A DNA stretch of 64,000 nt from an uncultured Collinsella sp. (GTDB taxonomy: Bacteria; Actinomycetota; Coriobacteriia; Coriobacteriales; Coriobacteriaceae), in the NCBI GenBank assembly GCA_902464035.1, contig CABQHT010000001.1, forward strand, positions 1 to 64,000. Reading direction: 5' to 3'. How positions within the stretch are numbered: the stretch's first letter is position 1; the number at the start of each line of letters is the position of its first letter. A program made the translations under genes and the position numbers. Shown here piece by piece: positions 45,497 to 54,927 of this stretch. Below the pieces are notes generated by a model. That model worked only from the letters and a program-made list of their open reading frames with translations, made no database searches and was not told where the DNA came from.

Positions 45497-46285
45497 ATGG
45501 CCAACATGACGAGCTCGGTTTCGGCATCGCAGGTTGCCGGTGAGTTGGCGAGCGCCACGTTCGAGGAGATTCCCGCCCTCGTGGAGCATTATCGCGAGGA
45601 TCCGCGCCAGCAGGTGATCAAGGCTTGCGAGCGTGCCCTTAAGCGTCATGCCAAGGAGCTTGCCGAGCGCGAGCGCGTCAACGGCATGTATCAGCTTATG
45701 CATGAGCTCGGCGGTGATGGTTTGGTCGTGGGCGTCGACGAGGTGGGTCGCGGATCGGTGGCCGGTCCTTTGACGGTATGCGCCGTCTGCCTTCCTATGG
45801 AGCCGCGCGTCTGGGGCATCAACGATTCCAAAAAGCTCACGCCGGCGCGCCGCGAGTTGCTCTCAGTGAAGATTGCCGAGGTGGCGACGGCAATTGGTTT
45901 TTGCCATATCGCGCCTAAGGATATCGATGAGATGGGCATGGCCCGCGCCATTCGAGCCGCTGTCGCGGGCGCCGTGGCCGATACGGGGCTCGAGCCCGAT
46001 TGCGTGCTTATGGACGGTAACCCCTTGGGCGCCGTTCCCAACGAGCGCGACGTGGTGAAGGGCGATGCCAAGATCGCCTGTATCGCCGCGGCGTCCATCA
46101 TGGCCAAGGTCACGCGTGATGAGATGATGGTCGAGTACGATGCCGAGTATCCCGAGTACCATTTGGCCGAATCGAAAGGCTACGCAAGCCCCGAGCACAT
46201 CGAGGCCATTCGCAAACATGGACTTTGTCCACTGCACCGCGTGAGCTTTTGCGGAAACTTTCTGCAGACTGAGCGCCTTTTCTAG
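45497..46285 (+). CDS. rnhB: Ribonuclease HII
   Basis: 262 residues from ATG 45497, which follows AAGGAGG at a normal distance. GVDEVGRGSVAGPL contains the first catalytic Asp-Glu pair, and later acidic residues lie in LMDGN and KGDAKIACIAAASIMAKVTRD. The N-terminal ~75 residues form the substrate-binding extension seen in Bacillus RNase HII. It cuts RNA in RNA-DNA hybrids and single ribonucleotides. Confidence 0.95.
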   Translation: MANMTSSVSASQVAGELASATFEEIPALVEHYREDPRQQVIKACERALKRHAKELAERERVNGMYQLMHELGGDGLVVGVDEVGRGSVAGPLTVCAVCLPMEPRVWGINDSKKLTPARRELLSVKIAEVATAIGFCHIAPKDIDEMGMARAIRAAVAGAVADTGLEPDCVLMDGNPLGAVPNERDVVKGDAKIACIAAASIMAKVTRDEMMVEYDAEYPEYHLAESKGYASPEHIEAIRKHGLCPLHRVSFCGNFLQTERLF

Positions 46286-46330
46286 GTCAATTGTGGAGAC
46301 AGGGACCTCAGGGGTTTTATAAACCTGCTG
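46286..46330. repeat. Short palindromic intergenic sequence with GGGAC motif
   Basis: AGGTC and GACCT flank ATTGTGGAGACAG, then a second imperfect palindrome CAGGGGTTT/AAACCTG. The GACAGGGACC core recalls the loop of the 5674-5714 repeat. It may belong to a dispersed family. Confidence 0.35.
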
Positions 46331-46333
46331 GTA

Positions 46334-46376
46334 GCGGGCCGTATGCAACACCATTGCTGCGTACGGCCCGTTTTTT
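46334..46376 (+). terminator. Intrinsic terminator after rnhB
   Basis: CGGGCCGTA pairs with TACGGCCCG, extended by a partly paired inner arm, and is followed by seven T. Confidence 0.9.
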
Positions 46377-46474
46377 GACGGCATTTGGTCAGCTTTTGGT
46401 TTGCTTCCGGTACTTACCCGCATGAAAGGTGCCCTCATCATCGGGGCAATGCAGCGTGCGGGAAAGGAGACCCC

Positions 46475-46960
46475 ATGAGTGCCGCAAGCAAAAAGAGCAA
46501 GACGCAGCAGCTCAAGGAGCGTTGGGAAAACGGCGAGCTCGACTGCGGGGCGATGACGCCCGAGTTTATCAAGGGACTCAGTCCCCGCGAGCTGGGCATG
46601 CTGGGCGAGCTGATCACCATCGACTACTTTAACGAGCGCGGCTACACCTTGCTGGAGCAGGGTTATCGTTGCACCGAGGGCGAGGCCGATCTGGTGCTGC
46701 TCGATGAGCTCGACGATGTCGTGGTGATGGCCGAGGTCAAGACCAGACGCGTTGCACTGGATTGCAGCACGCGGGTCTTTCCCGAGGAGGCCGTGGACGC
46801 TCAAAAGCAACGCCGCTACCGCCGCATCGCAAGTTGCTATCTCATGGAGCATTATCCGCTCAAGGCGATTCGCTTCGATGCCGTGGGTGTCACCATTCGT
46901 GGCGGGCATATCGCTGAGATCGAGCATCAGTACAACGCGTTCGATTGGCAGGTGTCGTGA
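46475..46960 (+). CDS. yraN: UPF0102 (YraN) endonuclease-like protein
   Basis: 161 residues from ATG 46475 with AAAGGAG upstream; the frame is open 90 bp further but without a ribosome site. GYRCTEGEADLVLLDE and VVMAEVKTRR give the Asp/Glu-x-Lys nuclease-like core. A charged N-terminal extension of ~45 residues precedes it. The family is often next to rnhB, comM and dprA. Activity is not firmly established. Confidence 0.9.
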   Translation: MSAASKKSKTQQLKERWENGELDCGAMTPEFIKGLSPRELGMLGELITIDYFNERGYTLLEQGYRCTEGEADLVLLDELDDVVVMAEVKTRRVALDCSTRVFPEEAVDAQKQRRYRRIASCYLMEHYPLKAIRFDAVGVTIRGGHIAEIEHQYNAFDWQVS

Positions 46961-48483
46961 TGGCGTTCGAGACGTTTGCCGTTCACGCGGCCTGCATCCG
47001 TGGCGTCGAGGCGATTCACGTCACGGTCGAGGTCTCGCTTGCCGGTGGTGTTCCGGGCATCCAAATGCTCGGCATTCCGAGTATGGAGGTGATGGAGTCA
47101 CGCGGTCGTATTCGCTGCGCGATGCGCTCCGCCGGGTTCGAGATCCCACGCTCGGGCATTACGGTCAACCTAGCGCCCGGCGATATTCGCAAGACCGGTA
47201 GCGGCTTTGATCTGCCCATCGCCATCGCGGTTCTGGCGGCCGATGGGCAGATTCCCCGTGACAACCTCGATCGCTGCCTTATCGCCGGCGAGCTCGGCTT
47301 GGACGGTACGGTGCTTCCCGTCAAGGGCGAGGTGGCGTTTCAGTTATTGGCGCGTGATATGGGGCTGTCCTTTATCGCCGGCAGGTCCGATCAGCATGTG
47401 CCGCTTGCGGGCGTTGATTGCGGATTTATCGATCATTTGTCTCAGCTTGCCCATGGCATGGGCGATGCCGCGCGGCACTACTTGGATTCTGAAGTGCTCG
47501 AGGCGACCTTTGAGCCCGAACTCGACTATGCCGACGTACTGGGGCAGGAGGTCGCCAAGCGCGGCATGGCACTGGCGGCAGCGGGTGAGCTCGGTTTGCT
47601 TATGATCGGGTCCCCGGGATCGGGCAAGACGATGCTCGCGCGTCGTATGACCGGCATCCTGCCCGAGCTTTCCGTTGAGGATCAACAGGAGGCGCTGTGC
47701 ATCCATTCGGTTTTGGGTGAGAACATTGATGGCTTGTTGGCGGGGCACCGGCCCTTCCGCAGTCCCCATCACAGTATTTCGACCCCAGGTCTTATCGGCG
47801 GTGGGCGCCCGGTGCACCCGGGTGAGATCAGCCTTGCTCATGGCGGCGTGCTCTTTTTGGACGAGCTTGCTGAGTTTCCCACGGGTGTGCTGCAGACGCT
47901 GCGTCAGCCCATCGAACGCGGCTATGTGAGGATCGTGCGCGTCGACGGGGCTTTTACCTTCCCGTCGCGCTTTCAGCTGCTGGCTGCGAGCAATCCCTGC
48001 CCCTGCGGCTTTTTGGGCGATCGTGAGGTACCGTGTCGCTGCTCGGCAGCGATGGTCGAGCGCTATCGGTCTAAACTGCGCGGTCCCTTGGCCGACCGTA
48101 TCGACATGATGATCGATGTGACCCGTCCCGACCCTCAGGTGATTATCGAGGGCGCGGAGGGTATGTCGTCAGCTGAGTTACGTGACTACGTTGTGCGCGG
48201 TCGCGCTTTTCGCGCTTGGCGCGAATCCCGTATGGACGATGCTGATGCCGAGGCCGGGGATGACGAGACACGGTCCATTGACGGCGTCGTTTCGACCTTT
48301 GAGCTCGATGATGCGGCGGAGAAGTGTGTGCTCGGCCTGTCGAAGCGCACGCATCTCACGGGCCGCGGCATCGTGCGCCTGGTGCGCATCGCGCGTACAA
48401 TCGCTGACGTCGCCGAGAGCGAGCAGGTGACGCAGGACCATGTGCTCGAGGCGGCGATGTACCAGGGAAGGAGGGACCAATGA
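46960..48483 (+). CDS. comM: YifB/ComM Mg-chelatase-like AAA+ ATPase
   Basis: 507 residues; the ATG overlaps the yraN stop. An N-terminal Lon-like domain is followed by GSPGSGKTMLARR (Walker A), LFLDELAEF (Walker B) and the CPCGFLGD Cys motif. ComM is a helicase that helps branch migration during natural transformation. It overlaps dprA by 4 bp, which strengthens the DNA-processing link. Confidence 0.93.
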   Translation: MAFETFAVHAACIRGVEAIHVTVEVSLAGGVPGIQMLGIPSMEVMESRGRIRCAMRSAGFEIPRSGITVNLAPGDIRKTGSGFDLPIAIAVLAADGQIPRDNLDRCLIAGELGLDGTVLPVKGEVAFQLLARDMGLSFIAGRSDQHVPLAGVDCGFIDHLSQLAHGMGDAARHYLDSEVLEATFEPELDYADVLGQEVAKRGMALAAAGELGLLMIGSPGSGKTMLARRMTGILPELSVEDQQEALCIHSVLGENIDGLLAGHRPFRSPHHSISTPGLIGGGRPVHPGEISLAHGGVLFLDELAEFPTGVLQTLRQPIERGYVRIVRVDGAFTFPSRFQLLAASNPCPCGFLGDREVPCRCSAAMVERYRSKLRGPLADRIDMMIDVTRPDPQVIIEGAEGMSSAELRDYVVRGRAFRAWRESRMDDADAEAGDDETRSIDGVVSTFELDDAAEKCVLGLSKRTHLTGRGIVRLVRIARTIADVAESEQVTQDHVLEAAMYQGRRDQ

Positions 48484-49415
48484 TAGCCGAGGGGACCTAC
48501 GAGCTGCATCCAGGTGATGCGTTGTATCCCGGGACCGTTTTGGAGCTTTCTGATGTACCCCAGACGCTTTATGTGCGCGGCAACCCCGAGGTGCTTTCGA
48601 CACCCGCGCTCTCCATCATCGGCGCGCGCAAGGCCTCGCCGTATGGTCTTGCCGTGGCAGAGCTTGCGGCAAAGGTGGCGGTCGAGGCGGGAGTGACGGT
48701 AGTTTCGGGCGGCGCGGTCGGTTGTGACCAGGCCTCGGGTTGGGCTGCGGTCAACGCCGGCGGCAAACACGTCGTGGTGCTGGGGACGGGCGCCGACGTG
48801 GTCTACCCGCGTTCGAGCGCGGGGCTTATTATGCGCACGCTCGATACGGGTGGCGCGGTCGTGTCGATCTCTCCGTGGGGCATGGGTCCGCGCAAGTTTG
48901 CCTTTCCGCGCCGCAATCGCGTGATCGCGGCCCTGTCGCAAGCCCTCTTTGTTTCCGAGGCGGGTATGCCTTCCGGGACGTTTTCTACAGCCGAGGCTGC
49001 TATGGATTTGGGGCGCGAACTTCTTGTCGTGCCGGGGTCGATCCTATCGCCCGAGTCGCGTGGCACGAATTACCTCATTGCGAACGGTGCTTGCTGCATC
49101 ATCGACGAGGAATCTATCGAGATGGCTATCTCACGCATCTACGGCACCCTGCGCTACTCGCGCCCCGATGCTCCCGGCATTGCCGACCTGGATCCAACAC
49201 AGCAGACCGTGATGCATGCGCTCATCGCCTCTCCGCTCAAGGTCGACGACATTGCGGTGCTCGTCTCGCTCGATGCTGTCGGCGTACTTAAGCTCCTGGG
49301 TTCGCTTGAGCTCGAGGGTCTTATCGAGCGCATGATGGATGGAAGGTATGCGCCCTCCAAGTTTGCCCTTCACGCCCAGACACCCTTCGGTCACAATGGA
49401 AAACATGTCAATTAG
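48480..49415 (+). CDS. dprA: DNA-processing protein DprA
   Basis: 311 residues. The Rossmann core has LSIIGARKASPYG, VVSGGAVGCDQASG and FPRRNRVIAALSQALFV. A C-terminal winged-helix-like region (MHALIASPLKVDDIAVLVSLD) follows. DprA loads RecA on incoming single strands. With comM it suggests at least a remnant competence capacity; no uptake machinery lies in this window. Confidence 0.95.
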   Translation: MIAEGTYELHPGDALYPGTVLELSDVPQTLYVRGNPEVLSTPALSIIGARKASPYGLAVAELAAKVAVEAGVTVVSGGAVGCDQASGWAAVNAGGKHVVVLGTGADVVYPRSSAGLIMRTLDTGGAVVSISPWGMGPRKFAFPRRNRVIAALSQALFVSEAGMPSGTFSTAEAAMDLGRELLVVPGSILSPESRGTNYLIANGACCIIDEESIEMAISRIYGTLRYSRPDAPGIADLDPTQQTVMHALIASPLKVDDIAVLVSLDAVGVLKLLGSLELEGLIERMMDGRYAPSKFALHAQTPFGHNGKHVN

Positions 49416-49429
49416 AAAGGTGTTTGCAG

Positions 49430-50767
49430 ATGCTGTTTGATCAGGTGACGGTTATCGGTGGCGGTCTGGCGGGTTCGGAATGCGCGATCCAGCTGGCAGA
49501 CCGCGGTTTTGCCGTTAAGCTGTGCGAGATGCGCCCCCAGGTTAGCTCCCCGGCTCACCATACCGATCACTTGGCAGAGCTCGTCTGCTCCAATTCGTTT
49601 AAGTCGACCCGTCCGGATTCCGCGGCTGGTTTGCTGAAGGCCGAGCTTGAGCGCATGGGTTCAGTCCTACTCGGTTGCGCCCATCGCGCGGCTGTTCCCG
49701 CCGGCGGTGCCCTGGCGGTCGACCGCGTCAAGTTTTCCGAGCTTGTCGAGGCCGAGGTTGCCGCCCGTCCCAATATCGAGGTCGTGCACGGCGAGGTCAC
49801 ACAGATTCCCGAGGGCCACGTGGTCATTGCCGCCGGCCCCTTGTGCTCGCCGGCGCTGAGCGAAGAGGTCATGAAGCTCGTCGGTGGCGACGCCCTTGCG
49901 TTCTTCGATGCCGCGGCGCCGATCGTCGATGCCTCCACGCTCGATATGGACGTGCTGTTCTCGCAGTCGCGCTACGAGGAGCAGGGGAGCGGCGACTATC
50001 TCAACGCTCCGCTCAACAAGGAGGAGTACGAGGCCTTTATCGAGGCGCTTACCACGGCCGACCGCGTGGTGCTCAAGGACTTTGAGGGCGGCGATCTGTT
50101 CCAGGCCTGCCAGCCTGCCGAGGAAGTTGCGCGCACCGGCAAGGACGCCATTCGCTTTGGCGCCATGAAGCCCGTCGGCCTCACCGACCCGCGAACCGGT
50201 CGTCGTCCCTGGGCGGCGATTCAGCTGCGTGCCGAGAACAAGGAGAAGACCGCCTATAACCTGGTGGGCTTCCAGACCAACTTGACCTTTGGCGAGCAGA
50301 AGCGCGTCTTCCATATGGTGCCGGGCCTGGAGAACGCTGAGTTCTTCCGCTACGGTGTCATGCACCGTAATACCTTTGTCGACGCCCCGCACGTGCTCGA
50401 TGGCACCTTTGCCGTGCCTGGTACCGGCGTGCGCCTGGCCGGTCAGATCACCGGCACCGAGGGGTACATGGAAGCCGTGGCGACCGGTCTGCTCGCGGCG
50501 CTCAACACCTATGCCGAGGCTATCGGTGTCGCGGGCGTCGAGTTGCCGCGCGTGGGCGCCCTGGGTGCGCTCGTGGGCTATGCGACCGATCCTGCCACCG
50601 TGGGCTATCAGCCTATGCATGTCAACTTTGGCCTGGTGCCGCCACTCGAGGATGGTAAGCGCCGCAGCAAGCGCGAACGCTACCAGGCCTATGCGGACCG
50701 TGCGCTCGAGGCCCTTGATGCCTATCTGGCCACTCGTCCTGATCTGTTTGGAGGCGACCGGTCATAG
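49430..50767 (+). CDS. trmFO: Methylenetetrahydrofolate-tRNA-(uracil-5-)-methyltransferase TrmFO
   Basis: 445 residues; ATG 49430 is at the right distance from AAAGG, while the TTG at 49424 is too close. VIGGGLAGSECAIQLADRG binds FAD and VCSNSFKS is the family motif. It makes T54 in tRNA using folate and FAD. Its last bases contain the ribosome site of the recombinase gene. Confidence 0.95.
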   Translation: MLFDQVTVIGGGLAGSECAIQLADRGFAVKLCEMRPQVSSPAHHTDHLAELVCSNSFKSTRPDSAAGLLKAELERMGSVLLGCAHRAAVPAGGALAVDRVKFSELVEAEVAARPNIEVVHGEVTQIPEGHVVIAAGPLCSPALSEEVMKLVGGDALAFFDAAAPIVDASTLDMDVLFSQSRYEEQGSGDYLNAPLNKEEYEAFIEALTTADRVVLKDFEGGDLFQACQPAEEVARTGKDAIRFGAMKPVGLTDPRTGRRPWAAIQLRAENKEKTAYNLVGFQTNLTFGEQKRVFHMVPGLENAEFFRYGVMHRNTFVDAPHVLDGTFAVPGTGVRLAGQITGTEGYMEAVATGLLAALNTYAEAIGVAGVELPRVGALGALVGYATDPATVGYQPMHVNFGLVPPLEDGKRRSKRERYQAYADRALEALDAYLATRPDLFGGDRS

Positions 50768-51684
50768 CCTTTGACCTGTACGACACCGTCGACTCGTTTA
50801 TCGCCTATATCTCACGTGTCGAGGGACTTTCTCCCAACACGGTGACGGCCTACGGCTCGAGGCTGGAGCGCTTTGCTGCCTGGTGCGAGCGCGAGGATAT
50901 CGATGCTTTCGCTGCCGACGTGCGCACCATTCGTCGCTATCTTGCCGAGCTTTCGCGTGAGCAGGTGGCTCCCCGAACGCTTGCGGCGCATCTGTCTGCC
51001 GTTCGCTCGCTCTATCGATGGATGGCTGCCGAGGGGGTCGTGGAGGGCGATGTGGTCTCGGCAATTTCCTCGCCCAAGCTCCCGCGCGATCTACCCGGTG
51101 TGCTGACGACCCAACAGGTGGAGGCGCTGCTCAAGACGCCTGATACCTCAACACCCGCGGGACTGCGCGATGCGGCGATGCTCGAGCTGCTCTATGCCTC
51201 GGGCGCCCGTATCTCTGAGCTCGCAGCACTCAATGTGGAGTCCATTGCGTGGTCCGAACGCACGCTGCGCCTGTGGGGCAAGGGGAGCAAAGAACGTATC
51301 GTCCCTCTGTATCGTCGTGCGCTCGAGGCGACGCGTCTCTATATTGAGGAGGGGAGGCCGGAGTTGCTCGCTCAGGCAAAGCGTCGTGACCCCGCTACCG
51401 GGCCGCATCCGCTGCTTATATCGGCGCGCGGTAATCGCATGAGTGCCGCCATGCTCAGGCGGCGGTTTCATATGCTGGCGACGCTCGCCGGCATTCCGGC
51501 CGACATCGCCCCGCATGCGATGCGCCATACCTTTGCGACCGACTTGCTCGAGGGCGGCGCGGACCTGCGCTCGGTTCAAGAGCTGCTAGGTCATGCGAGC
51601 CTGTCCACGACGCAGATCTACACGCATCTCACACCCGATCGGCTTAAGCGGGCTGTGGCTCAAGCCCATCCCCGCGGCGAATAG
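50764..51684 (+). CDS. xerC: Tyrosine recombinase XerC/XerD with non-standard start
   Basis: About 306 residues if translation starts at ATA 50764, 9 nt after GGAGG. No ATG, GTG or TTG occurs in frame between the upstream stop (50740) and GTG 50842. Starting at 50842 would lose ~26 residues of the SAM-like core-binding domain (DSFIAYISRVEGLSPNTV), so the full form is preferred. Catalytic residues are intact: Arg in SGARISEL, Lys in WGKGSKERIV, His-x-x-Arg in HAMRHTFAT, His in LGHAS and Tyr in IYTH. It resolves chromosome dimers at dif. XerC versus XerD cannot be decided. Confidence 0.85.
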   Translation: MAFDLYDTVDSFIAYISRVEGLSPNTVTAYGSRLERFAAWCEREDIDAFAADVRTIRRYLAELSREQVAPRTLAAHLSAVRSLYRWMAAEGVVEGDVVSAISSPKLPRDLPGVLTTQQVEALLKTPDTSTPAGLRDAAMLELLYASGARISELAALNVESIAWSERTLRLWGKGSKERIVPLYRRALEATRLYIEEGRPELLAQAKRRDPATGPHPLLISARGNRMSAAMLRRRFHMLATLAGIPADIAPHAMRHTFATDLLEGGADLRSVQELLGHASLSTTQIYTHLTPDRLKRAVAQAHPRGE

Positions 51685-51733
51685 TGGCTGGGACGTCCCG
51701 CGCCGCGCTCAGGTGTGTGGTTTTGATTGCGGG

Positions 51734-51762
51734 TTGGCAGGAAGATGCATTCCTGCTATCAT
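51734..51762 (+). promoter_or_regulatory. Promoter of rpsB-tsf
   Basis: TTGGCA (51734-51739), 17-bp spacer, TATCAT (51757-51762). Confidence 0.75.
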
Positions 51763-51768
51763 TCATCG

Positions 51769-51903
51769 GGTTGCTTCACGGCAACAGGTTTTTATCACGC
51801 ACGCGCGGCTACTTCATACCGTGGTGCCCGGGCTTTGGTAGCACATGTCCGGGTTGGTTTTGGAGGATGACCCCGCGCGGAGGCAAACCACAGGAGGTTT
51901 AAC
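51769..51903 (+). promoter_or_regulatory. Structured leader of rpsB
   Basis: A 135-nt untranslated leader with several possible stems (GTTGC/GCAAC; CCCGGG/CCGGG; GGTTTTG/CAAACC). A tiny frame of 11 codons (ATG 51868 to a stop one base before the rpsB ATG) is also present. Autoregulation by S2 is known in other bacteria; here it is inferred only from length and structure. Confidence 0.35.
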
Positions 51904-52632
51904 ATGGCTACCAAGATTAATATCCGCACCCTGCTCGAGGCCGGCTGCCACTTCGGTCACCAGACCCGTCGCTGGAACCCCAAGATGAAGCCGTTCATCT
52001 TCGGTGAGCGCAACGGCATCTACATCCTCGACCTCAAGCAGACTATCCTCGACGCCGACCAGGCCTACACCTTCGTCAAGAACGTCGCCAAGGGCGGCAA
52101 CGTGCTGTTCGTCGGCACCAAGAAGCAGGCTCAGGAGGCCGTCAAGAACGCTGCTGAGCGCGCCAACATGCCTTACATCAACCAGCGTTGGCTCGGCGGC
52201 ATGCTGACCAACTTCGTCACCATCCGCTCCCGCATCAACCGCATGGAGGAGCTTGAGGCCATGGTCGAGGACGGCCGCATGGCAGTGCTCCCCAAGAAGG
52301 AGCAGGCTGTTCTCGGCAAGGAGCTCACCAAGCTCCAGACCAACCTCGGTGGCGCCCGCGACATGAAGGGTCTGCCCCAGGCTCTCTTTGTCATCGACAC
52401 CAAGCGCGAGGAGAACGCCATCAAGGAGGCTCAGCGCCTGAACATCCCCGTCGTCGCTCTGATCGACACCAACTCCGATCCCGACGAGGTCGAGTACGGC
52501 ATCCCCTGCAACGATGACGCTATCTCTGCTGTCACCCTTATGTGCGAGCTCATGGCTGACGCCTGCCTCGCTGGCTCCGGCAAGGAGCAGGTCTCCGAGG
52601 CCGAGATGGCCGCTGAGCCCAAGGCCGAGTAA
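51904..52632 (+). CDS. rpsB: 30S ribosomal protein S2
   Basis: 242 residues. [19 protein letters not shown] and [11 protein letters not shown] are S2 signatures. AGGAGG precedes the ATG. A short acidic tail ([11 protein letters not shown]) ends it. Confidence 0.97.
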   Translation: MATKINIRTLLEAGCHFGHQTRRWNPKMKPFIFGERNGIYILDLKQTILDADQAYTFVKNVAKGGNVLFVGTKKQAQEAVKNAAERANMPYINQRWLGGMLTNFVTIRSRINRMEELEAMVEDGRMAVLPKKEQAVLGKELTKLQTNLGGARDMKGLPQALFVIDTKREENAIKEAQRLNIPVVALIDTNSDPDEVEYGIPCNDDAISAVTLMCELMADACLAGSGKEQVSEAEMAAEPKAE

Positions 52633-52677
52633 ATCAGTCTTAGTTAATTCTTTTTCATCTCTTTGAAAGGAACCACA

Positions 52678-53547
52678 ATGGCCCAGATTACCGCCGCTAT
52701 GGTCAAGCAGCTCCGCGAGATGACCGACTCCCCGATGATGGAGTGCAAGAAGGCTCTCGTCGAGGCTGACGGCGACATGGACGCCGCTGTCGACGTTCTG
52801 CGCAAGAACGGCCTCGCCAAGGCTGCTAAGAAGGCTGGCCGCGAGACCAACGAGGGCGCTGTAGCCGCGTTCGTCTCCGAGGATGGCAAGACCGGCGCTC
52901 TGCTCGAGCTCTCCTGCGAGACCGACTTCGTTGGCTCCAACGCCAAGTTCACCGGCTTTGCTTCCAAGGTCGCTGAGGTTGTCGCCACCACCGAGCCTGC
53001 TGACGTCGACGCTCTGCTCGAGAAGCCGATGGGCGAGGAGACCGTTTCCTCCGAGCTCACCGAGATGATTCACATCATGGGCGAGAACATGAAGATCTCC
53101 CGCTTCGCTGCCCGCAAGGCCGAGAACGGCGCGCTCGCTTCTTACATCCACATGGGTGGTAAGATCGGCGTCCTCGTCGAGTTCGCCTTCGAGAAGGCCG
53201 AGACTGCTCAGGCTGAGTCCTTCAAGACCTTCGCTCACGACGTTGCCCTTCAGGTTGCCGCTGTCGCCCCGATCTGCGCTACCCGCGATCAGGTTCCGGC
53301 CGAGACCGTCGAGCACGAGAAGCAGATCTACATGGCTCAGGCTGCCGAGTCCGGCAAGCCCGAGGCTATCCAGGAGAAGATGGCTGTCGGCCGTCTGGAG
53401 AAGTTCTACAAGCAGTCCGTGCTCACCGAGCAGGAGTTCATCAAGGACAGCTCCCTCACCATCAAGAAGTACGCTGAGCAGGTCTCCAAGGAGCTTGGCG
53501 ACACCATTACCGTCGTTGCCTTCGACCGTCTGGTCCGTGGCGAGTAA
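52678..53547 (+). CDS. tsf: Elongation factor Ts
   Basis: 289 residues from ATG 52678 with AAAGGA upstream. VKQLREMTDSPMMECKKAL is the UBA-like N-terminus and ELSCETDFVG the core motif. It exchanges GDP on EF-Tu. Conserved partner of rpsB. Confidence 0.97.
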   Translation: MAQITAAMVKQLREMTDSPMMECKKALVEADGDMDAAVDVLRKNGLAKAAKKAGRETNEGAVAAFVSEDGKTGALLELSCETDFVGSNAKFTGFASKVAEVVATTEPADVDALLEKPMGEETVSSELTEMIHIMGENMKISRFAARKAENGALASYIHMGGKIGVLVEFAFEKAETAQAESFKTFAHDVALQVAAVAPICATRDQVPAETVEHEKQIYMAQAAESGKPEAIQEKMAVGRLEKFYKQSVLTEQEFIKDSSLTIKKYAEQVSKELGDTITVVAFDRLVRGE

Positions 53548-53570
53548 ATAAGCTCTTGTAGCTGGTAATG

Positions 53571-53606
53571 AGCAGGCTGTGGGTTTTACTCACAGCCTGC
53601 TTTTTC
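53571..53606 (+). terminator. Intrinsic terminator after tsf
   Basis: AGCAGGCTGTG pairs perfectly with CACAGCCTGCT, followed by TTTTTC. Confidence 0.92.
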
Positions 53607-53664
53607 ATGGCTCCCCGTTAAGCCTTTGTTATCATATTGAGAGTCTAATTAAAGGAGGATCGCT

Positions 53665-54387
53665 TTGTCCGACATCCGATATAAACGCGTGCTTCTTAAG
53701 CTTTCCGGCGAAGCACTGATGGGCGACGGCCAATATGGCATCGACCCCAAGGTTACCGACCATCTTGCCAAGCAGGTCAAGGAGCTGCTCGCCGTTGGCC
53801 ATGAGGTCGGCGTCGTTGTCGGCGGCGGCAATATTTTCCGCGGCATGGCCGGCGCTGCCGGTGGCATGGAGCGTGCTCAGGCCGACTACATGGGCATGCT
53901 TGCAACCGTTATGAACGCGCTCGCCCTGCAGGATGCCTTCGAGCATAACGACGTTCCCTGCCGCGTGATGAGCGCTATCCAGATGAACGAGATCTGCGAG
54001 CCCTATATTCGTCGCCGCGCTATCAACCATCTGTCCAAGGGCAACGTCGTCATCTTCGCTGCCGGTTCGGGCAATCCGTACTTTACGACCGACACCGCCG
54101 CGGCTCTTCGTGCGTGCGAGATCGGCGCCGAGATTCTGATTAAAGCCACCAAGGTCGACGGCATCTACGACAAGGATCCCGTCAAGTGCGCCGATGCCGT
54201 CCGTTTTGACAAGATTACCTATCACGAGGTTCTCGTCCGCGGCCTGCAGGTTATGGATTCCACGGCTACGGCACTGTGCCAGGATAACCGTATGCCGATT
54301 TTGGTCCTCAACATCGATGGCGAGGACACCGTCAAGCGCGCGCTTTCGGGTGAGCCCGTCGGCACGCTCGTCTATCAGGAGGATTAA
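53665..54387 (+). CDS. pyrH: UMP kinase
   Basis: 240 residues from TTG with AAAGGAGG upstream. [13 protein letters not shown] binds phosphate; [11 protein letters not shown] and [25 protein letters not shown] are standard. It makes UDP. It opens the pyrH-frr-uppS-cdsA-dxr-rseP-ispG-proS run, whose gaps are all under 15 bp. Confidence 0.96.
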   Translation: MSDIRYKRVLLKLSGEALMGDGQYGIDPKVTDHLAKQVKELLAVGHEVGVVVGGGNIFRGMAGAAGGMERAQADYMGMLATVMNALALQDAFEHNDVPCRVMSAIQMNEICEPYIRRRAINHLSKGNVVIFAAGSGNPYFTTDTAAALRACEIGAEILIKATKVDGIYDKDPVKCADAVRFDKITYHEVLVRGLQVMDSTATALCQDNRMPILVLNIDGEDTVKRALSGEPVGTLVYQED

Positions 54388-54389
54388 GC

Positions 54390-54926
54390 ATGGCAGAGAA
54401 CATCACCGCCCATATGGACAAGTCGCTCGAGTCCCTCAAGCATAACTTCTCCAAGGTCCGTACCGGTCGCGCCAACGCCAACATTCTGTCCGACATCACC
54501 GTTGATTATTACGGTGTCCCCACGCCGGTCACGCAGGTTGCCGCCGTCAAGACCCCCGAGGCTCACATGCTGCTCATCGAGCCGTGGGACAAGGCGCTCA
54601 TCAACGCTATCGTCAAGGCCATCGGCGCTTCCGATCTGGGCATTACCCCCAACTCTGATGGCACCGTCGTTCGTCTGCCGTTCCCGGCGCCCACTGAGGA
54701 GCGCCGTCGCGAACTCGTCAAGGAGTGCCGCGAGTACGCCGAGCAGGCCAAGGTGTCTATCCGTAACATCCGTCGCGACTTCAACAATAAGCTCGAGCGC
54801 GATGAGGAGCTCACCGAGGACGATGTCCGTCGCGAGCAGGCCAAGGTCCAGAAGCACACCGATGAGTATGTCGCCAAGGTCGAGGAGCTTCTGAAGGAAA
54901 AAGAAGCCGAGGTCATGGAGATCTAA
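54390..54926 (+). CDS. frr: Ribosome recycling factor
   Basis: 178 residues, slightly shorter than the ~185 norm at the N-terminus. KVRTGRANANIL and RVSIRNIRRD-like KVSIRNIRRDFN are the conserved helices. It splits post-termination ribosomes with EF-G. Confidence 0.96.
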   Translation: MAENITAHMDKSLESLKHNFSKVRTGRANANILSDITVDYYGVPTPVTQVAAVKTPEAHMLLIEPWDKALINAIVKAIGASDLGITPNSDGTVVRLPFPAPTEERRRELVKECREYAEQAKVSIRNIRRDFNNKLERDEELTEDDVRREQAKVQKHTDEYVAKVEELLKEKEAEVMEI

Positions 54927-54927
54927 G

